From Haloimpatiens massiliensis (lineage in GTDB: Bacteria > Bacillota > Clostridia > Clostridiales > Clostridiaceae), in contig NZ_LT854636.1 of NCBI RefSeq assembly GCF_900184255.1, forward strand, positions 192,952 to 256,951: DNA of 64,000 nt, written 5' to 3'. Of this stretch, positions 17,730 through 26,778 are shown piece by piece. Numbering within the stretch: the first letter of the stretch is position 1; each line of letters opens with the position of its first letter. The notes beneath the pieces were generated by a model. The model had not been told where the DNA came from, did not search any database, and was given only the letters and a program-made list of their open reading frames with translations. The position numbers and the translations under genes are program-made.

Positions 17730-17748
17730 TTTGAGAAATTCTATAATC

Positions 17749-17784
17749 AAAAAGCCGCTTGCATATTTTATGCGTACGGCTTTT
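17749..17784. terminator. Bidirectional terminator between TetR and isochorismatase genes
   Basis: Stem arms 17749-17764 (AAAAAGCCGCTTGCAT) and 17770-17784, with A-run and T-run on the two sides. It separates two convergent genes by 20 bases or less. Confidence 0.8.
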
Positions 17785-17791
17785 CTAAATT

Positions 17792-18349
17792 CTAAATATG
17801 ATTTTTTATACATTCTACCCATTTATCTGTAGTTAAAACTTTACTAAATCTCGTTGCTTGAATTATTAAAATAGCCTTTTGTAACTCCTTAGCACTTATT
17901 CTCCCCTGATTATTTGATATGTCAAGTGTTCCCGTTGCATCCGATAAAAATTCTACTGAAAATCCTAAATGAGATGCTTGTCTTGCAGTAGTATCACAAC
18001 ACATCTGGGTCATATATCCACATACTACAACTGTATCTACATTCATGTTTCTAAGTAACTCCTCTAAATTAGTTTCTGTAAAACTTCCTGGCAAATTTTT
18101 TTCAATAATACATTCATGCTTTCTTTTTTTGATTTCATCATGTATTTCCCATTCCTTGCTTCCTCTAATAAACGTTTCTGAATTATTTTCTACTTCCGTA
18201 TGTTGAATTAAAATAATTGGAATATTATTTTTTGAAGCCTCATCCATAGACTTAATAATATTTTTTAAACTCCTATTAGCATGTACAATAGGTAGTTTAC
18301 CAATAAAATATTCATTTTGTACGTCAATAACTAATAATGCTCTTTTCAT
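17792..18349 (-). CDS. Isochorismatase-family cysteine hydrolase
   Basis: 185 aa from the ATG at 18349, which has the site AAGGAGGAGGATGAG; an upstream in-frame ATG would add ten residues containing that site. The fold is the isochorismatase-like hydrolase. Catalytic residues are visible: Asp in LLVIDVQNEYF, Lys in 'KNLPGSFTETNLEELL', and the nucleophile Cys in VVVCGYMTQMCCDTTAR. Relatives are nicotinamidases, N-carbamoyl hydrolases and related amidases. It is monocistronic, convergent with TetR, and the substrate cannot be assigned. Confidence 0.85.
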   Translation of the reverse strand: MKRALLVIDVQNEYFIGKLPIVHANRSLKNIIKSMDEASKNNIPIILIQHTEVENNSETFIRGSKEWEIHDEIKKRKHECIIEKNLPGSFTETNLEELLRNMNVDTVVVCGYMTQMCCDTTARQASHLGFSVEFLSDATGTLDISNNQGRISAKELQKAILIIQATRFSKVLTTDKWVECIKNHI

Positions 18350-18654
18350 CTCATCCTCCTCCTTATATATTAGCTGCAATATTTTATAAAAACACCTCTA
18401 TTTTTAACAAATATTAACAACTCACTTTTTTAATACCTATTCAGCCATCCTAAATAATCACTATTTTTTATTTTTAATTAGCTTACTTATATAATTGTAT
18501 GACAACATATTCCATTAATGTATTAAAAATATTGAATTCTGTAAATATTTCTCATGGTTTTATAAAATAAAAAACACCTTACTTTCAAATTTTTATGTAT
18601 CTGAAGTAAGGTGTTGATATTAAATTTATGTATACTAAAAAGAGGTATAATACC
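18350..18654. other. Intergenic stretch with one hairpin
   Basis: AT-rich DNA upstream of the isochorismatase gene that must hold its promoter. The only structured feature is the hairpin at 18573-18615. I see no gene. Confidence 0.4.
18573..18615. terminator. Hairpin with stem AACACCTTACTT / AAGTAAGGTGTT
   Basis: Left arm 18573-18586, right arm 18602-18615, with A-rich and T-rich flanks. It may terminate leftward transcription leaving the IS3 relic. Confidence 0.6.
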
Positions 18655-18794
18655 CCTTGCCATTTCCCCAATAAACTAGACACCTTAAACTCGTTATTTC
18701 TAGCTTTTTCGTAGATTATCATATTATTTCATTTTTTATGCTACCTTCACTTTTTTATTTGTGTTATTGTAATATAAATGACTCCTGTTGGTTT

Positions 18795-19076
18795 TCATGC
18801 TCGCTGATACGCGTCCTTTAATGCCTTGATAACTAATTCCTTTGTCATTCTTTCACTCATCGATAAAGCGACAATTTTTTGTCCACATAAATCCATAATA
18901 CTTGCAATGTATAACCAGCCTTCATCTGTCCAGAGATATGTTATATCACTTACCATTTTTTCCTTAGGTTTGTCCACGGTAAAATCACGATTCAAAATAT
19001 TTTCTGCAACTAGAAGCTTGTGGTTAGAGTTAGTAGTAGCTTTAAATTTCTTTGAAACCTTTGACTTTAGCAACAA
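18795..19076 (-). pseudogene. IS3-type transposase fragment
   Basis: 94 codons of an rve integrase core. DFTVDKPKEKMVSDITYLWT and 'YIASIMDLCGQKIVALSM' carry the first Asp and surrounding signature of IS3/IS150 transposases, followed by a few helices to 'ALKDAYQRA'. The first ~180 residues and the final segment with the catalytic Glu are missing, so it cannot be active. It is read towards the isochorismatase gene and probably silent. Confidence 0.8.
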
Positions 19077-19114
19077 AAACTAGAAGTAAACTTCCAGTTT
19101 TTGAAAAGGGTCTG
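19069..19114. repeat. Dispersed hairpin repeat, copy A
   Basis: Motif AGCAACAAAAACTAGAAG followed by TAAACTTCCAGTTTTT and a GGGTCT tail; the centre folds as AAAACTAGAAG..CTTCCAGTTTT. Near-identical copies are at 20418-20464 and, inverted, at 35943-35987. This copy directly abuts the IS3 fragment, so the others may be all that remains of sister insertions. Confidence 0.75.
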
Positions 19115-19221
19115 TCCTCTTACACTCATTAACATTATTAGGTTGATGGCTATGTGGATATCCCCTGCTCATTCATTTACAACCTTTGCTGCATTCTCAT
19201 AGACATTCAAAAATCAGGTGC

Positions 19222-20055
19222 TTATGAGTAATCCTCACCAAAACGACTTGTTTTCTTTAGCACCTCTTTAACTATTTTTGCTATTTGGTCATACTTGGTA
19301 TTATCAACAAGTCTAAAGTATAAGCTTTTTAAGAAAAGAGTTACATTAAATTCAATAAATAAATCATTAGGAAGTATACCTGTTTTTTCTATGTTACCAA
19401 AGCTTCTGATCCATTCCTCAATTTCCCCTACAGGAATTATATCTCTTTCCAAAACCTCCTTAACAGTCGATATCATACGCTCATCCTCGTTGTTAATATA
19501 TCCATAATAATTTATGTTAATTTTTTTATATATTGAATCTAATATCTCTTTTAGTCCTTCATATCCTATTATTTGACATTGTGAAAGCTCCATTAGGGCA
19601 TCAGCACCGTGGGCAGCTCCATGAGCCCAGCTTTTACCTTCTACAAAACCTCTTACATCCTTGTCCTCATTATAAAATTTCAAAACTGTATTAAAAGCCT
19701 TTAAAATATCACTATCAGATAAACGGTTCCTATGCTTATAGATTATACATGCAGCCACTTCAACGGAAAAAGTCCTATCAAAAACTGTATCGTTAATTTT
19801 CCCCAATCCTTTAAAAATATGTTTTTCGTCTAATGCTATCATAAATATGTCATGTGCTTCTTCAGGTGTTAGAACATCATTCATTATCCATTCTACAAGA
19901 ACGTCAAAAACCAAGTCATTACGCATTTCACCATCAATATCCCCTATATAATCCATCAACTCTAAGGATAATTTATATGGGTTCACCCCCTCTGGTACTG
20001 TGTATTTGTTATCTTTTATATTTCTTAATAACGTCTTCAACACTTTCTTTTCCAT
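19222..20055 (-). CDS. DUF2785 family protein
   Basis: 277 aa, soluble, all-helical in appearance. It carries the family hallmark GKSWAHGAAHGADALMELSQ at about residue 140, with two His-containing turns, and EERMISTVKEVLERD-type helices after it. DUF2785 proteins look like HEAT-type helical repeats. I know no established function. The gene stands alone between IS3 and IS200 relics with a weak ribosome binding site, so it may be cargo left from mobile elements. Confidence 0.8.
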   Translation of the reverse strand: MEKKVLKTLLRNIKDNKYTVPEGVNPYKLSLELMDYIGDIDGEMRNDLVFDVLVEWIMNDVLTPEEAHDIFMIALDEKHIFKGLGKINDTVFDRTFSVEVAACIIYKHRNRLSDSDILKAFNTVLKFYNEDKDVRGFVEGKSWAHGAAHGADALMELSQCQIIGYEGLKEILDSIYKKININYYGYINNEDERMISTVKEVLERDIIPVGEIEEWIRSFGNIEKTGILPNDLFIEFNVTLFLKSLYFRLVDNTKYDQIAKIVKEVLKKTSRFGEDYS

Positions 20056-20220
20056 ATATTTCCCTTGTTTCTTAATATATTTCCCAATTAATCAAATGCC
20101 TGTAAAATCAACAACTAAAATGATTTTACTACAATGTGGTTATATATGTCAATAAAATATAAAGAAATGCAGAACTGAAGCATGAAAAATGGACATACTT
20201 AAACTAGGTGGTGGATAAGT

Positions 20221-20343
20221 ATGGAAGAATACAGTAAGGGAAGTCATACTCTATATGATGTAAAATATCATATAATCTGGGTAACAAAATATAGTGGGAT
20301 GTCCGAGATTGTCGTAAATCTTGGACATCCCACTTTTATTTGA
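20221..20343 (+). pseudogene. IS200/IS605 TnpA N-terminal relic
   Basis: The 40-codon frame starts MEEYSKGSHTLYDVKYHIIW, the standard beginning of an HUH Y1 transposase TnpA, and then runs directly into a hairpin (20293-20334) like the right end of such elements. The catalytic Tyr and the rest of the enzyme are deleted. The GAAGCATGAAAAATGGACAT region just upstream resembles a left end. It is therefore an internally deleted, non-autonomous derivative. Confidence 0.65.
20293..20334. terminator. Large hairpin at the end of the IS200/IS605 relic
   Basis: AGTGGGATGTCC (20293-20304) pairs with GGACATCCCACT (20323-20334), and the inner bases AGATT/AATCT extend the stem. A TTTT run follows on the plus strand. 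It is probably the subterminal hairpin of the element and would also stop transcription. Confidence 0.7.
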
Positions 20344-20417
20344 CGGTAACTTTATATTAAAAATAGAATGTATGACAAACATATAAATAGTAAGCAGTTT
20401 GATGCTTACCTCCTATT

Positions 20418-20464
20418 AGCAACAAAAACTAGAAGTAAACTTCCAGTTTTTTTGGAAAGGGTCT
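20418..20464. repeat. Dispersed hairpin repeat, copy B
   Basis: Second copy of the 45-bp motif (AGCAACAAAAACTAGAAG...), same orientation as 19069-19114. It directly follows the truncated Nudix relic in the minus-strand sense, so its insertion may have removed that gene's end. Confidence 0.75.
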
Positions 20465-20504
20465 AACCCCTTACACTTAATGCTCTAGTGTAACTCTTAT
20501 CTCT

Positions 20505-20764
20505 TTATTTTAAAACAATTTTCCATTTACCATCTTCTATGGGGAATTGTTTTACTCCACACAGCTTCGGATTTAACACAGTTAATCCTGTTTCCTCTCT
20601 CATCTCCCGAATTACAGCATCTACTATGGATTCTCCTTCTTCAACATGCCCACCAGGCAAGTATATCCCTTCCATTCTTCTTTTACTCTATCTTGCAATA
20701 AATATTGATTTTTTCTGTGTATCAAACATAATACCGTTAATTCTACTTTTTCTGTTCGTGCCAT
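20505..20764 (-). pseudogene. Nudix hydrolase pseudogene
   Basis: The minus strand reads MARTEKVELTVLCLIHRKNQ, then a frameshift, then PGGHVEEGESIVDAVIREMR and 'EETGL', a complete Nudix box. One base is missing in the ACTTGCCTGG stretch near 20665; restoring it rejoins LPGG. The C-terminal third is also lost at the hairpin repeat. An AGGGGG site precedes the ATG at 20764. The intact ancestor was an 8-oxo-dGTP/ADP-ribose-type pyrophosphohydrolase. It lies 17 bases after the next gene, so both once formed an operon. Confidence 0.75.
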
Positions 20765-20781
20765 TGCAAGTTTTCCCCCTG

Positions 20782-21189
20782 TTAGAATTCCGTCAATTTA
20801 GTCAAAAGCAATTTGATAGTTTCATCAATAGGCTTTGTCCCATCGACATAAATAACGGGACAGGATATACCTTTTACCCACTCATCCGTTTTTTCCATGT
20901 TTTTCGTTACAACAGAATCAAAAAATCCCTGCTCCTGCTCATACATATCGCCACCCGCAAGGACTCTGTCTCCAAACTTATCATAAGATCGTTGCTTTAC
21001 ACGCTTAAGCCGAATTTCAAGAGGTACCGTAAGATAGATGACGCACTCGTATAGTGAATTGATTTTATCTCCAAGGTCGCCATTTACTGCCGATATGATA
21101 AAATTCGGATATTTAACGGTATCTAGTTTTTGTTGGGACAAAAGAATTACCGTTTCAACATGGCTTGATGCTACAATACTAATGACCAT
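20782..21189 (-). CDS. P-loop kinase-like protein, probably N-terminally truncated
   Basis: 135 aa with 'YECVIYLTVPLEIRLKRVKQ', 'GDRVLAGGDMYEQEQ' and a final 'IYVDGTKPIDETIKLLLTKL'. This is the back half of a nucleoside/adenylate-kinase-like P-loop protein, including the LID-type Arg region. There is no Walker A motif. Family-like sequence (FNAKGELGSMVISI) continues upstream of the ATG until a stop at about 21229, so the first third seems lost. Probably non-functional. Below it lies the Nudix pseudogene. Confidence 0.5.
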   Translation of the reverse strand: MVISIVASSHVETVILLSQQKLDTVKYPNFIISAVNGDLGDKINSLYECVIYLTVPLEIRLKRVKQRSYDKFGDRVLAGGDMYEQEQGFFDSVVTKNMEKTDEWVKGISCPVIYVDGTKPIDETIKLLLTKLTEF

Positions 21190-21281
21190 CGAGCCTAGTT
21201 CCCCCTTGGCATTAAATAGTATTTATAATATTTTTGTCTCTCGATTCTTATTTTTTCTTTAAAATATTATGGATCCTTTCA

Positions 21282-21794
21282 TCAGATTATATTTATCAAG
21301 TATTCTTTCATTTTTTCTTTCTGAATATAATTTAGATCACACCCACATAAATGACTTTCTTTATTTAAAAAATCTATGTAGTCATTAATAGATACATTTC
21401 TTGCTATAAATGCTTTTCTAATCAATTCTTTTTGGATAACATTATCCTCTCTCATTTCTAATATTTTAATTAGTTCATACTCTCCAATACTATTATAATA
21501 AGTATATAGAGGCTCTTCTGATAAAAATTCTGGTGTGATTTTCATATTTGTAAGTAATAAGTTTCTAAGTGAAACATTTAATTTCTGAGGGATATGTTCT
21601 AGCTTTATAAAAAAATGATACTGCATATCAAAAACCATTTTTTTCACCTTATCATGTAATATTAATTCATTGTGCTTTGAAAGTTCATCAAGAACACACA
21701 GCTTAATGATTGTAACATAAAACATATTAATTGTACTCTCTGCATATAGAGAATCCAATAATGAACCAGTCAATGGTTTATGAATATACTCCAT
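21282..21794 (-). CDS. Hypothetical protein next to the UvrA paralogue
   Basis: 170 aa, helical, rich in Glu, Leu and Tyr, with no signal peptide or membrane segment. It begins MEYIHKPLTGSLLDSLYAES behind a strong AAGGAGGTGG site. Two cysteines sit close together near the C-terminus (HLCGCDLNY). I do not recognise the family. It follows the UvrA-like gene on the same strand after 202 bases, so co-transcription is possible but not shown. The ideal ribosome binding site and clean frame argue that it is a real gene. Confidence 0.65.
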   Translation of the reverse strand: MEYIHKPLTGSLLDSLYAESTINMFYVTIIKLCVLDELSKHNELILHDKVKKMVFDMQYHFFIKLEHIPQKLNVSLRNLLLTNMKITPEFLSEEPLYTYYNSIGEYELIKILEMREDNVIQKELIRKAFIARNVSINDYIDFLNKESHLCGCDLNYIQKEKMKEYLINII

Positions 21795-21996
21795 AAGCCA
21801 CCTCCTTGCAAATTACTTTCATTTAACTTTATAGATGAATTTTTAATTCATAAAACATTAAATAGTTTCTGGCTAGTAATAATTTCTCTACACTTATCAC
21901 CAACCACTAAACTTCTCATAAAATAATTATAATCTCTTTAATATAAAAATTAGTTCATGCCAACAATTACCAACATAAACTAATTTAAAAATTTTA

Positions 21997-24876
21997 TTAA
22001 ATTTTAAAATTATCCCTTATATATAATTTCAAATATTGGCCAGTCTTTGATTGATCACATTCAAGAATCTCTTTTAAAGTACCTTCCGCAACAACTTGAC
22101 CTCCATTTTTACCTGCTTCTGGACCTATATCAATGATGTAATCTGCATCTATAATTATGTCTGGATTATGCTCTATAAGCACCACTGAATTGCCTTTGTC
22201 AATAATAGACCTAATAGCTACTAAAAGTCTTTCAATATCTTTAGAATGAAGTCCTGTAGTAGGTTCATCCATAATATAAAGCATATTCTTTTTCCCACGA
22301 ATTTTACTTATTTCTTTAGCTAACCTTAATCGTTGTGCCTCTCCACCTGAAATAGTATTAATCTGCTGACCTAGCTTCATATATCCTAACCCAAGATCAC
22401 ATAAATATTTTAACTTGTTATATATATATGTTTGATTTTCAAAGAAAGAAAGTGCTTCTTCAAAATTCAAATCCAAAACTTGTGCTATATTTTTTCCTTT
22501 ATATAATACTTCTAATACCTCACTAGTATACCTAGCGCCTTTGCACACTGGACACTCAGTTTGTAAATCCCCTAAATAGTGAACATGTGTATCTAAGTAT
22601 CCCATTCCTTTACAAGATGAACATCCACCTTTGGAATTAAATGAAAAATTAGCCATATCTGTTAATCCATACTTCTTAGCATCATCACATTCTGCAAAAA
22701 TATTTCTTATAGTATCAAAAATACCAATATAAGTAGCTGGTATTGATTTCTTGGATCTACTAATTGGTGATTGATCAATACAATAAACGTCTTTTATTTT
22801 TTTCATTCCTTCTATACGCAAATATTTCCCTGGAGTGATTCTAGGATCATGCAAAGTAGACCAAAAAGCTTTATAAAGAATTTCTATAGCCAACGAACTT
22901 TTCCCTGATCCAGAAACACCTGTTAAACAGACTAATCTATTTAATGGTATTGATACATCTATATTTTTCAGGTTATTTGCTTGTGCTCCAACAATCTTGA
23001 TGAAATCAAATTTATTTTCACAAGGGTGTTTCATCATTACATAATCACTTCTGCGTCTTAAAAAAGGGGCAATTATTGACTTATGACTTTTCACAACGTC
23101 TTCAATAGTTCCATCTGCAACTACTTCGCCACCGTTAACACCTGCACCTGGCCCCATTTCTATAATATAATCGGCTTTTTTAATTACATCAACATCATGT
23201 TCTATAGTTATAACTGTATTTCCCTGAGCTCTCAACTGTTCTAAAAGTTCAATGATTTTTATATTGTCCATACCATGTAGTCCTACTGTTGGTTCATCAA
23301 TTATATAAGTTAATCCCATTAATCCTGAACCTATTTGTCCAGCTAGTCTCACTCTCTGATATTCACCACCTGAAAGAGTATCTGCCCTTCTATTTAAACT
23401 AAGATATCCTAATCCGATTCTTATTAGTGAATTTAATCTTGTCCTAATTTCGTGTATTATTGGTAATAATGCATCTTCTTTTTCATAAGGTATTTCTATA
23501 TTTTCAATAAAATACTTTAAATCACTAAGTTCCATGTTACCCAAATCATTATAGCTATACCCCATAATGTTTACAAATTGTCTTTGAGGCTTCAGTCTTG
23601 TACCATTACATGATTGACACATTTCATCACTCATAAACTTATTAAAGAAATTTTCTTCTGCTTTACTGAGTTCAAGATTTTGTTTATTCTCATAGTATTT
23701 ATTTATCCTGTTTACTAACCCTTCAAACTCAACATTTTCACCAACTTTAGGAGTATAGCTGGGCATCTCTTTATCATAACCTTCTGGCCTTATCAACGGA
23801 AACCTATCCCCATTAGTTCCATAAAAAATTATCTTCTTAGCAAAGTCAGGTAAATCTTCAAAAGGCTCTTCAAATGAAAACTCATAATGTTTTGCTAAAC
23901 TATACATGAGCATAAACCAAAATGAATGCTTATTGTTATAAACTTGTGTAAAGAAAGGACCTTTCTTCATACTTTTTTTGCTATTTTGTACTAATGTAGA
24001 TGGATATACAACTTTCCTTAATCCACTACCATGGCACTCTTCACATGCGCTATTAAAATCATTAAATGAGAAGAAAGATGGTAGAACCTCTGCCATAACC
24101 ATACCATGTTCTATACACCCATGTTTTTTGAAAAACCACTCACATTTTTTTCTTTCCTCAATATCAGGTATAACAATTCTTAAAAACCCCTCACCTTGAG
24201 AAATAGCATTCTGTATTACTTGAATCTCACTTCTAGATAGTTCTTGATGTATTTGAATTTTATCTGCAATTACCATAATAGACTTTGGTGATTTATCAAC
24301 AACTATCCAATCTCGAAGATCTTTACGCTCACCATCTATCTCAACTCTTTTATAACCCTTTTTGCGTAATTCAGCAAATAATTCTTCGTATTTTTTGTTT
24401 CTAGCTTTATATACAGGAAATTGTAATTCTATAATAGTTGATTCAGGAAGCTTTTCTAGTTCTTTTATTAAATAATGAACAGAACAAATTGGGAATACGC
24501 TCCTGCAAAACGGACAGCGCGCTTCGCCAATAGTAGTATACAGATAACGTAAATATGTGCTAACTTCCGAAAGAGTTCCTATAGTAGCCCTTGGATTTTT
24601 GTTTGGCTTATATTGTTTCAAGCTAATCACAGGTGTAAGTCCTTCAATAAAGTTTACATCTGGTTGTTTGAGCTGACTTGTAAAGCGTTTTACTTGTTCT
24701 GAAAGACAATCAAGTAATCTTTTTTGCCCTGCAGCATAAATAACGTCATATGCAAGTGTGGATTTACCTGAACCACTTACCCCAACTATAACAGTATGCT
24801 TACCATGAGGTATATTTACTTCAACATTTTTTAAATTATGCTCTCTGGCACCCTTTATTTTAATGTAGTTCTCCAC
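21997..24876 (-). CDS. UvrA paralogue (excinuclease ABC subunit A-like ATPase)
   Basis: About 959 aa from a GTG at 24876, which restores the usual start ENYIKIKGAREHNLKNV behind AAAGGTGG; an ATG at 24900 is possible but has no site. Two ABC modules are visible: Walker A GVSGSGKSTLAYDVIYAAG and GVSGSGKSSLAIEILYKAF, signatures LSGGEYQRVRL and ISGGEAQRLRL. The C-terminal zinc finger (CSSC...CPVC) is present. The first zinc module is altered (CIEH...CEEC). Such second UvrA proteins often give resistance to DNA-binding drugs rather than general repair. It forms a unit with the nucleotidyltransferase-like gene 43 bases upstream. Confidence 0.85.
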   Translation of the reverse strand: MENYIKIKGAREHNLKNVEVNIPHGKHTVIVGVSGSGKSTLAYDVIYAAGQKRLLDCLSEQVKRFTSQLKQPDVNFIEGLTPVISLKQYKPNKNPRATIGTLSEVSTYLRYLYTTIGEARCPFCRSVFPICSVHYLIKELEKLPESTIIELQFPVYKARNKKYEELFAELRKKGYKRVEIDGERKDLRDWIVVDKSPKSIMVIADKIQIHQELSRSEIQVIQNAISQGEGFLRIVIPDIEERKKCEWFFKKHGCIEHGMVMAEVLPSFFSFNDFNSACEECHGSGLRKVVYPSTLVQNSKKSMKKGPFFTQVYNNKHSFWFMLMYSLAKHYEFSFEEPFEDLPDFAKKIIFYGTNGDRFPLIRPEGYDKEMPSYTPKVGENVEFEGLVNRINKYYENKQNLELSKAEENFFNKFMSDEMCQSCNGTRLKPQRQFVNIMGYSYNDLGNMELSDLKYFIENIEIPYEKEDALLPIIHEIRTRLNSLIRIGLGYLSLNRRADTLSGGEYQRVRLAGQIGSGLMGLTYIIDEPTVGLHGMDNIKIIELLEQLRAQGNTVITIEHDVDVIKKADYIIEMGPGAGVNGGEVVADGTIEDVVKSHKSIIAPFLRRRSDYVMMKHPCENKFDFIKIVGAQANNLKNIDVSIPLNRLVCLTGVSGSGKSSLAIEILYKAFWSTLHDPRITPGKYLRIEGMKKIKDVYCIDQSPISRSKKSIPATYIGIFDTIRNIFAECDDAKKYGLTDMANFSFNSKGGCSSCKGMGYLDTHVHYLGDLQTECPVCKGARYTSEVLEVLYKGKNIAQVLDLNFEEALSFFENQTYIYNKLKYLCDLGLGYMKLGQQINTISGGEAQRLRLAKEISKIRGKKNMLYIMDEPTTGLHSKDIERLLVAIRSIIDKGNSVVLIEHNPDIIIDADYIIDIGPEAGKNGGQVVAEGTLKEILECDQSKTGQYLKLYIRDNFKI

Positions 24877-24919
24877 TATTAAAGACACCCACCTTTCCAT
24901 ATTGCAATACTTTATTAAA

Positions 24920-25810
24920 TTAACTTTTTATCCTATATCCAACTTGAAAGAACTCTATATTCTGATTATTTATTTTTATTGGTTCAGCATAAATATCAAC
25001 TATACCCATACGGTATAACCAATCATAATTTATTCCAAACCCATGTTCTCTTATTTTCATAGAAAACTCCTTTAAATTACCATGTTCTTTTAAATAAGAA
25101 ATTATAGGTCGATAAACTTCCATTGTATTATCTTTTAAATATTGATAACACTCCTCAAGTATCTTTTCAATCATATCATTAGTCACAGATTCATTTAATA
25201 TAGGTTCATATATCTTTTTAAATAATTCCGGCTTGAGCTTACTAGCTTGAGCTATAATTTCCCTTTCTGGGAAAGAACGACTCCTAGCTACTTCCAACCA
25301 AGCTATTCCTTGAACAAGAGGGAACATAAAATAAGCTGCATTTGCACTATCTTTTTTAACAAGGAAATTTTTTTGTGCTTTGTTCAAATAATATATAGCC
25401 TCTGAAAATCCTAATAACATTTCAACTTCTCTATCCCGATCTCCAATATAAAAGATATCCTCAAAGTATTCTTTTAAGATTTTATCTTTTGAAAAAAGCA
25501 TAGTGCTTTTTGATAAGGCACAAAAAAAGTAATCCGAAACATTTGCACTCTCAAGATAGGTCTTAAAACTATTCCTTTTTCTTATATTAACTACTACAGG
25601 AACATTATGCTCTAAGAGATAATAATCACAACAACCTTTATAACTGTCATCATATATAAGTAATATTTGCAAATCGGACCATTCCCAAATTAAATCATGA
25701 CTCATACTTCCAATTAAAAAACCAGCTATACACTTAGGGGCACTTTTAAATTTTTCAACAATGCTATTTAAAGCCTTTTCAAACTGTAAACGTAACTCTG
25801 CCTTCTCCAT
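24920..25810 (-). CDS. Nucleotidyltransferase-like protein
   Basis: 296 aa from the ATG at 25810; the GTG 15 bases upstream belongs to the ribosome binding site. Residues about 15-110 resemble a polymerase-beta/MNT nucleotidyltransferase fold: IAGFLIGSMSHDLIWEWSDL (GS and the D of WSDLQ) then a strand ILLIYDD. The remainder is helical, as in kanamycin- or lincosamide-type transferases, with a C-terminal winged-helix-like part (HGFGINYDWLYRMGIVDIYA). The second active-site Asp is uncertain, so it may bind rather than transfer nucleotides. It is transcribed with the UvrA paralogue. Confidence 0.6.
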   Translation of the reverse strand: MEKAELRLQFEKALNSIVEKFKSAPKCIAGFLIGSMSHDLIWEWSDLQILLIYDDSYKGCCDYYLLEHNVPVVVNIRKRNSFKTYLESANVSDYFFCALSKSTMLFSKDKILKEYFEDIFYIGDRDREVEMLLGFSEAIYYLNKAQKNFLVKKDSANAAYFMFPLVQGIAWLEVARSRSFPEREIIAQASKLKPELFKKIYEPILNESVTNDMIEKILEECYQYLKDNTMEVYRPIISYLKEHGNLKEFSMKIREHGFGINYDWLYRMGIVDIYAEPIKINNQNIEFFQVGYRIKS

Positions 25811-25891
25811 AACTAATTTGAACACCTTCTTTCAATAATATATATATAATATTTAAATCAAAATGCTTTATATAATATAGTTTACTATCCT

Positions 25892-26008
25892 CTAAATTAA
25901 AACATTTCTTAAACAATTCATTATATTTTTTTCTGAATCAATCAGTAAACATAATTCTTTTAATTTTTCTTCACTAATATCAGAAATTTTTACAGCATAT
26001 ATTTCCAT
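25892..26008 (-). pseudogene. N-terminal relic of an Sfp-type phosphopantetheinyl transferase
   Basis: A 38-codon frame behind a good AGGAG site begins MEIYAVKISDISEEKLKELC and continues with 'LLIDSEKN', the usual first strand and helix of Sfp/AcpT-type 4'-phosphopantetheinyl transferases. It stops after 38 residues, with no Mg-binding or catalytic motifs. It looks like a deleted gene whose start survived. Interesting because the carrier protein at the window's right end needs such an enzyme. Confidence 0.45.
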
Positions 26009-26327
26009 AAAACTCCTCATTATATAATTTTATTTTTACTATAATACAAAAATACTCAATATTCATATTTTTTCATTAATCTCTATTATATAACATATAT
26101 GGTAATTATTTTGTTGTTTCTTGTATCATATTTACTTTTTTTCGTGACAACTTATTAACTTTTTTTCATTTTTTTGTAGAAATAATGGTCATTTACTTAT
26201 ATTTTTACGATTAGTTTAATCTTATTATTTTTATTTCACAAACTACTCTCTTTTTGAACTTTAAATAGTATATAGATCATTAGACAAAATATTCTATGTA
26301 TTTATCTTTCAATACTCCTTGTATAAT

Positions 26328-26438
26328 GTAAAGTATATTGGGAAACCCTTAGGTCTCCATTTATATTAATGTCTAATTTAGAATTTCTAAAGTATGTCAA
26401 AATGACTTAAGCACTTACTTGCACATGATATACTTTAC
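26328..26438. repeat. Element with 11-bp inverted ends
   Basis: GTAAAGTATAT (26328-26338) and its complement ATATACTTTAC (26428-26438) enclose about 90 bases. No coding content. It may be a small MITE remnant; chance pairing in such AT-rich DNA is also possible. Confidence 0.3.
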
Positions 26439-26735
26439 GCTATTGCTGGTGTTTCAAAGTCAGATGTCCTTTTGTTAAAGGTAAAATTAGCAGTTCTTTA
26501 GTGTTTTCAGCTTCTTTTTTCATAATGATTTCTTATTAGATTTAGTAAACAAATGCGCCTGTAAATTTACTGATTAAAATATAAATGCATATTATTTTAT
26601 AAGTTTTACTTTTATGTGTTTTTTCAACAATCCGCTGGCAAAACTTCCAACACCAGATAATATTATAATAATATTCATTTTTTTTGTTCATAGTAAGCCT
26701 CATTATAAAATAATATTAGTCAAAAGGTATATAAA

Positions 26736-26778
26736 AAGGCTAAGTTTCGGATCATTAACTGACCTTCCACTTAGCCTT
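26736..26778. terminator. Hairpin with perfect 10-bp stem
   Basis: AAGGCTAAGT (26736-26745) pairs with ACTTAGCCTT (26769-26778); A-rich flank left, TTAATG right. Terminator-like, with no intact gene clearly assigned to it. Confidence 0.5.

Larger units (their letters stand above)
18655..19114 (-). mobile_element. IS3-family insertion sequence relic
   Basis: The fragment holds the C-terminal part of an orfB transposase (18795-19076). At the left is an end-like sequence containing AAACTAGACACCTTAAACTC. At the right is a 45-bp hairpin motif that recurs at 20418-20464 and 35943-35987. The 5' half of the element is gone. Confidence 0.6.

Noticed and set aside
10065..17784. Similar-looking terminators (6564, 10065, 17749) as a mobile repeat family
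   Set aside because: They share only short GC stems and AT loops that are common in intrinsic terminators; flanks are unrelated.
20539..21054. 171-codon plus-strand frame
   Set aside because: It is antisense to the Nudix relic and the P-loop kinase-like gene, both of which show real family motifs.
21997..24876. The UvrA-like gene as the housekeeping uvrA
   Set aside because: No uvrB next to it, and the first zinc module differs from canonical UvrA; a paralogue is more likely, though a whole-genome check is needed.
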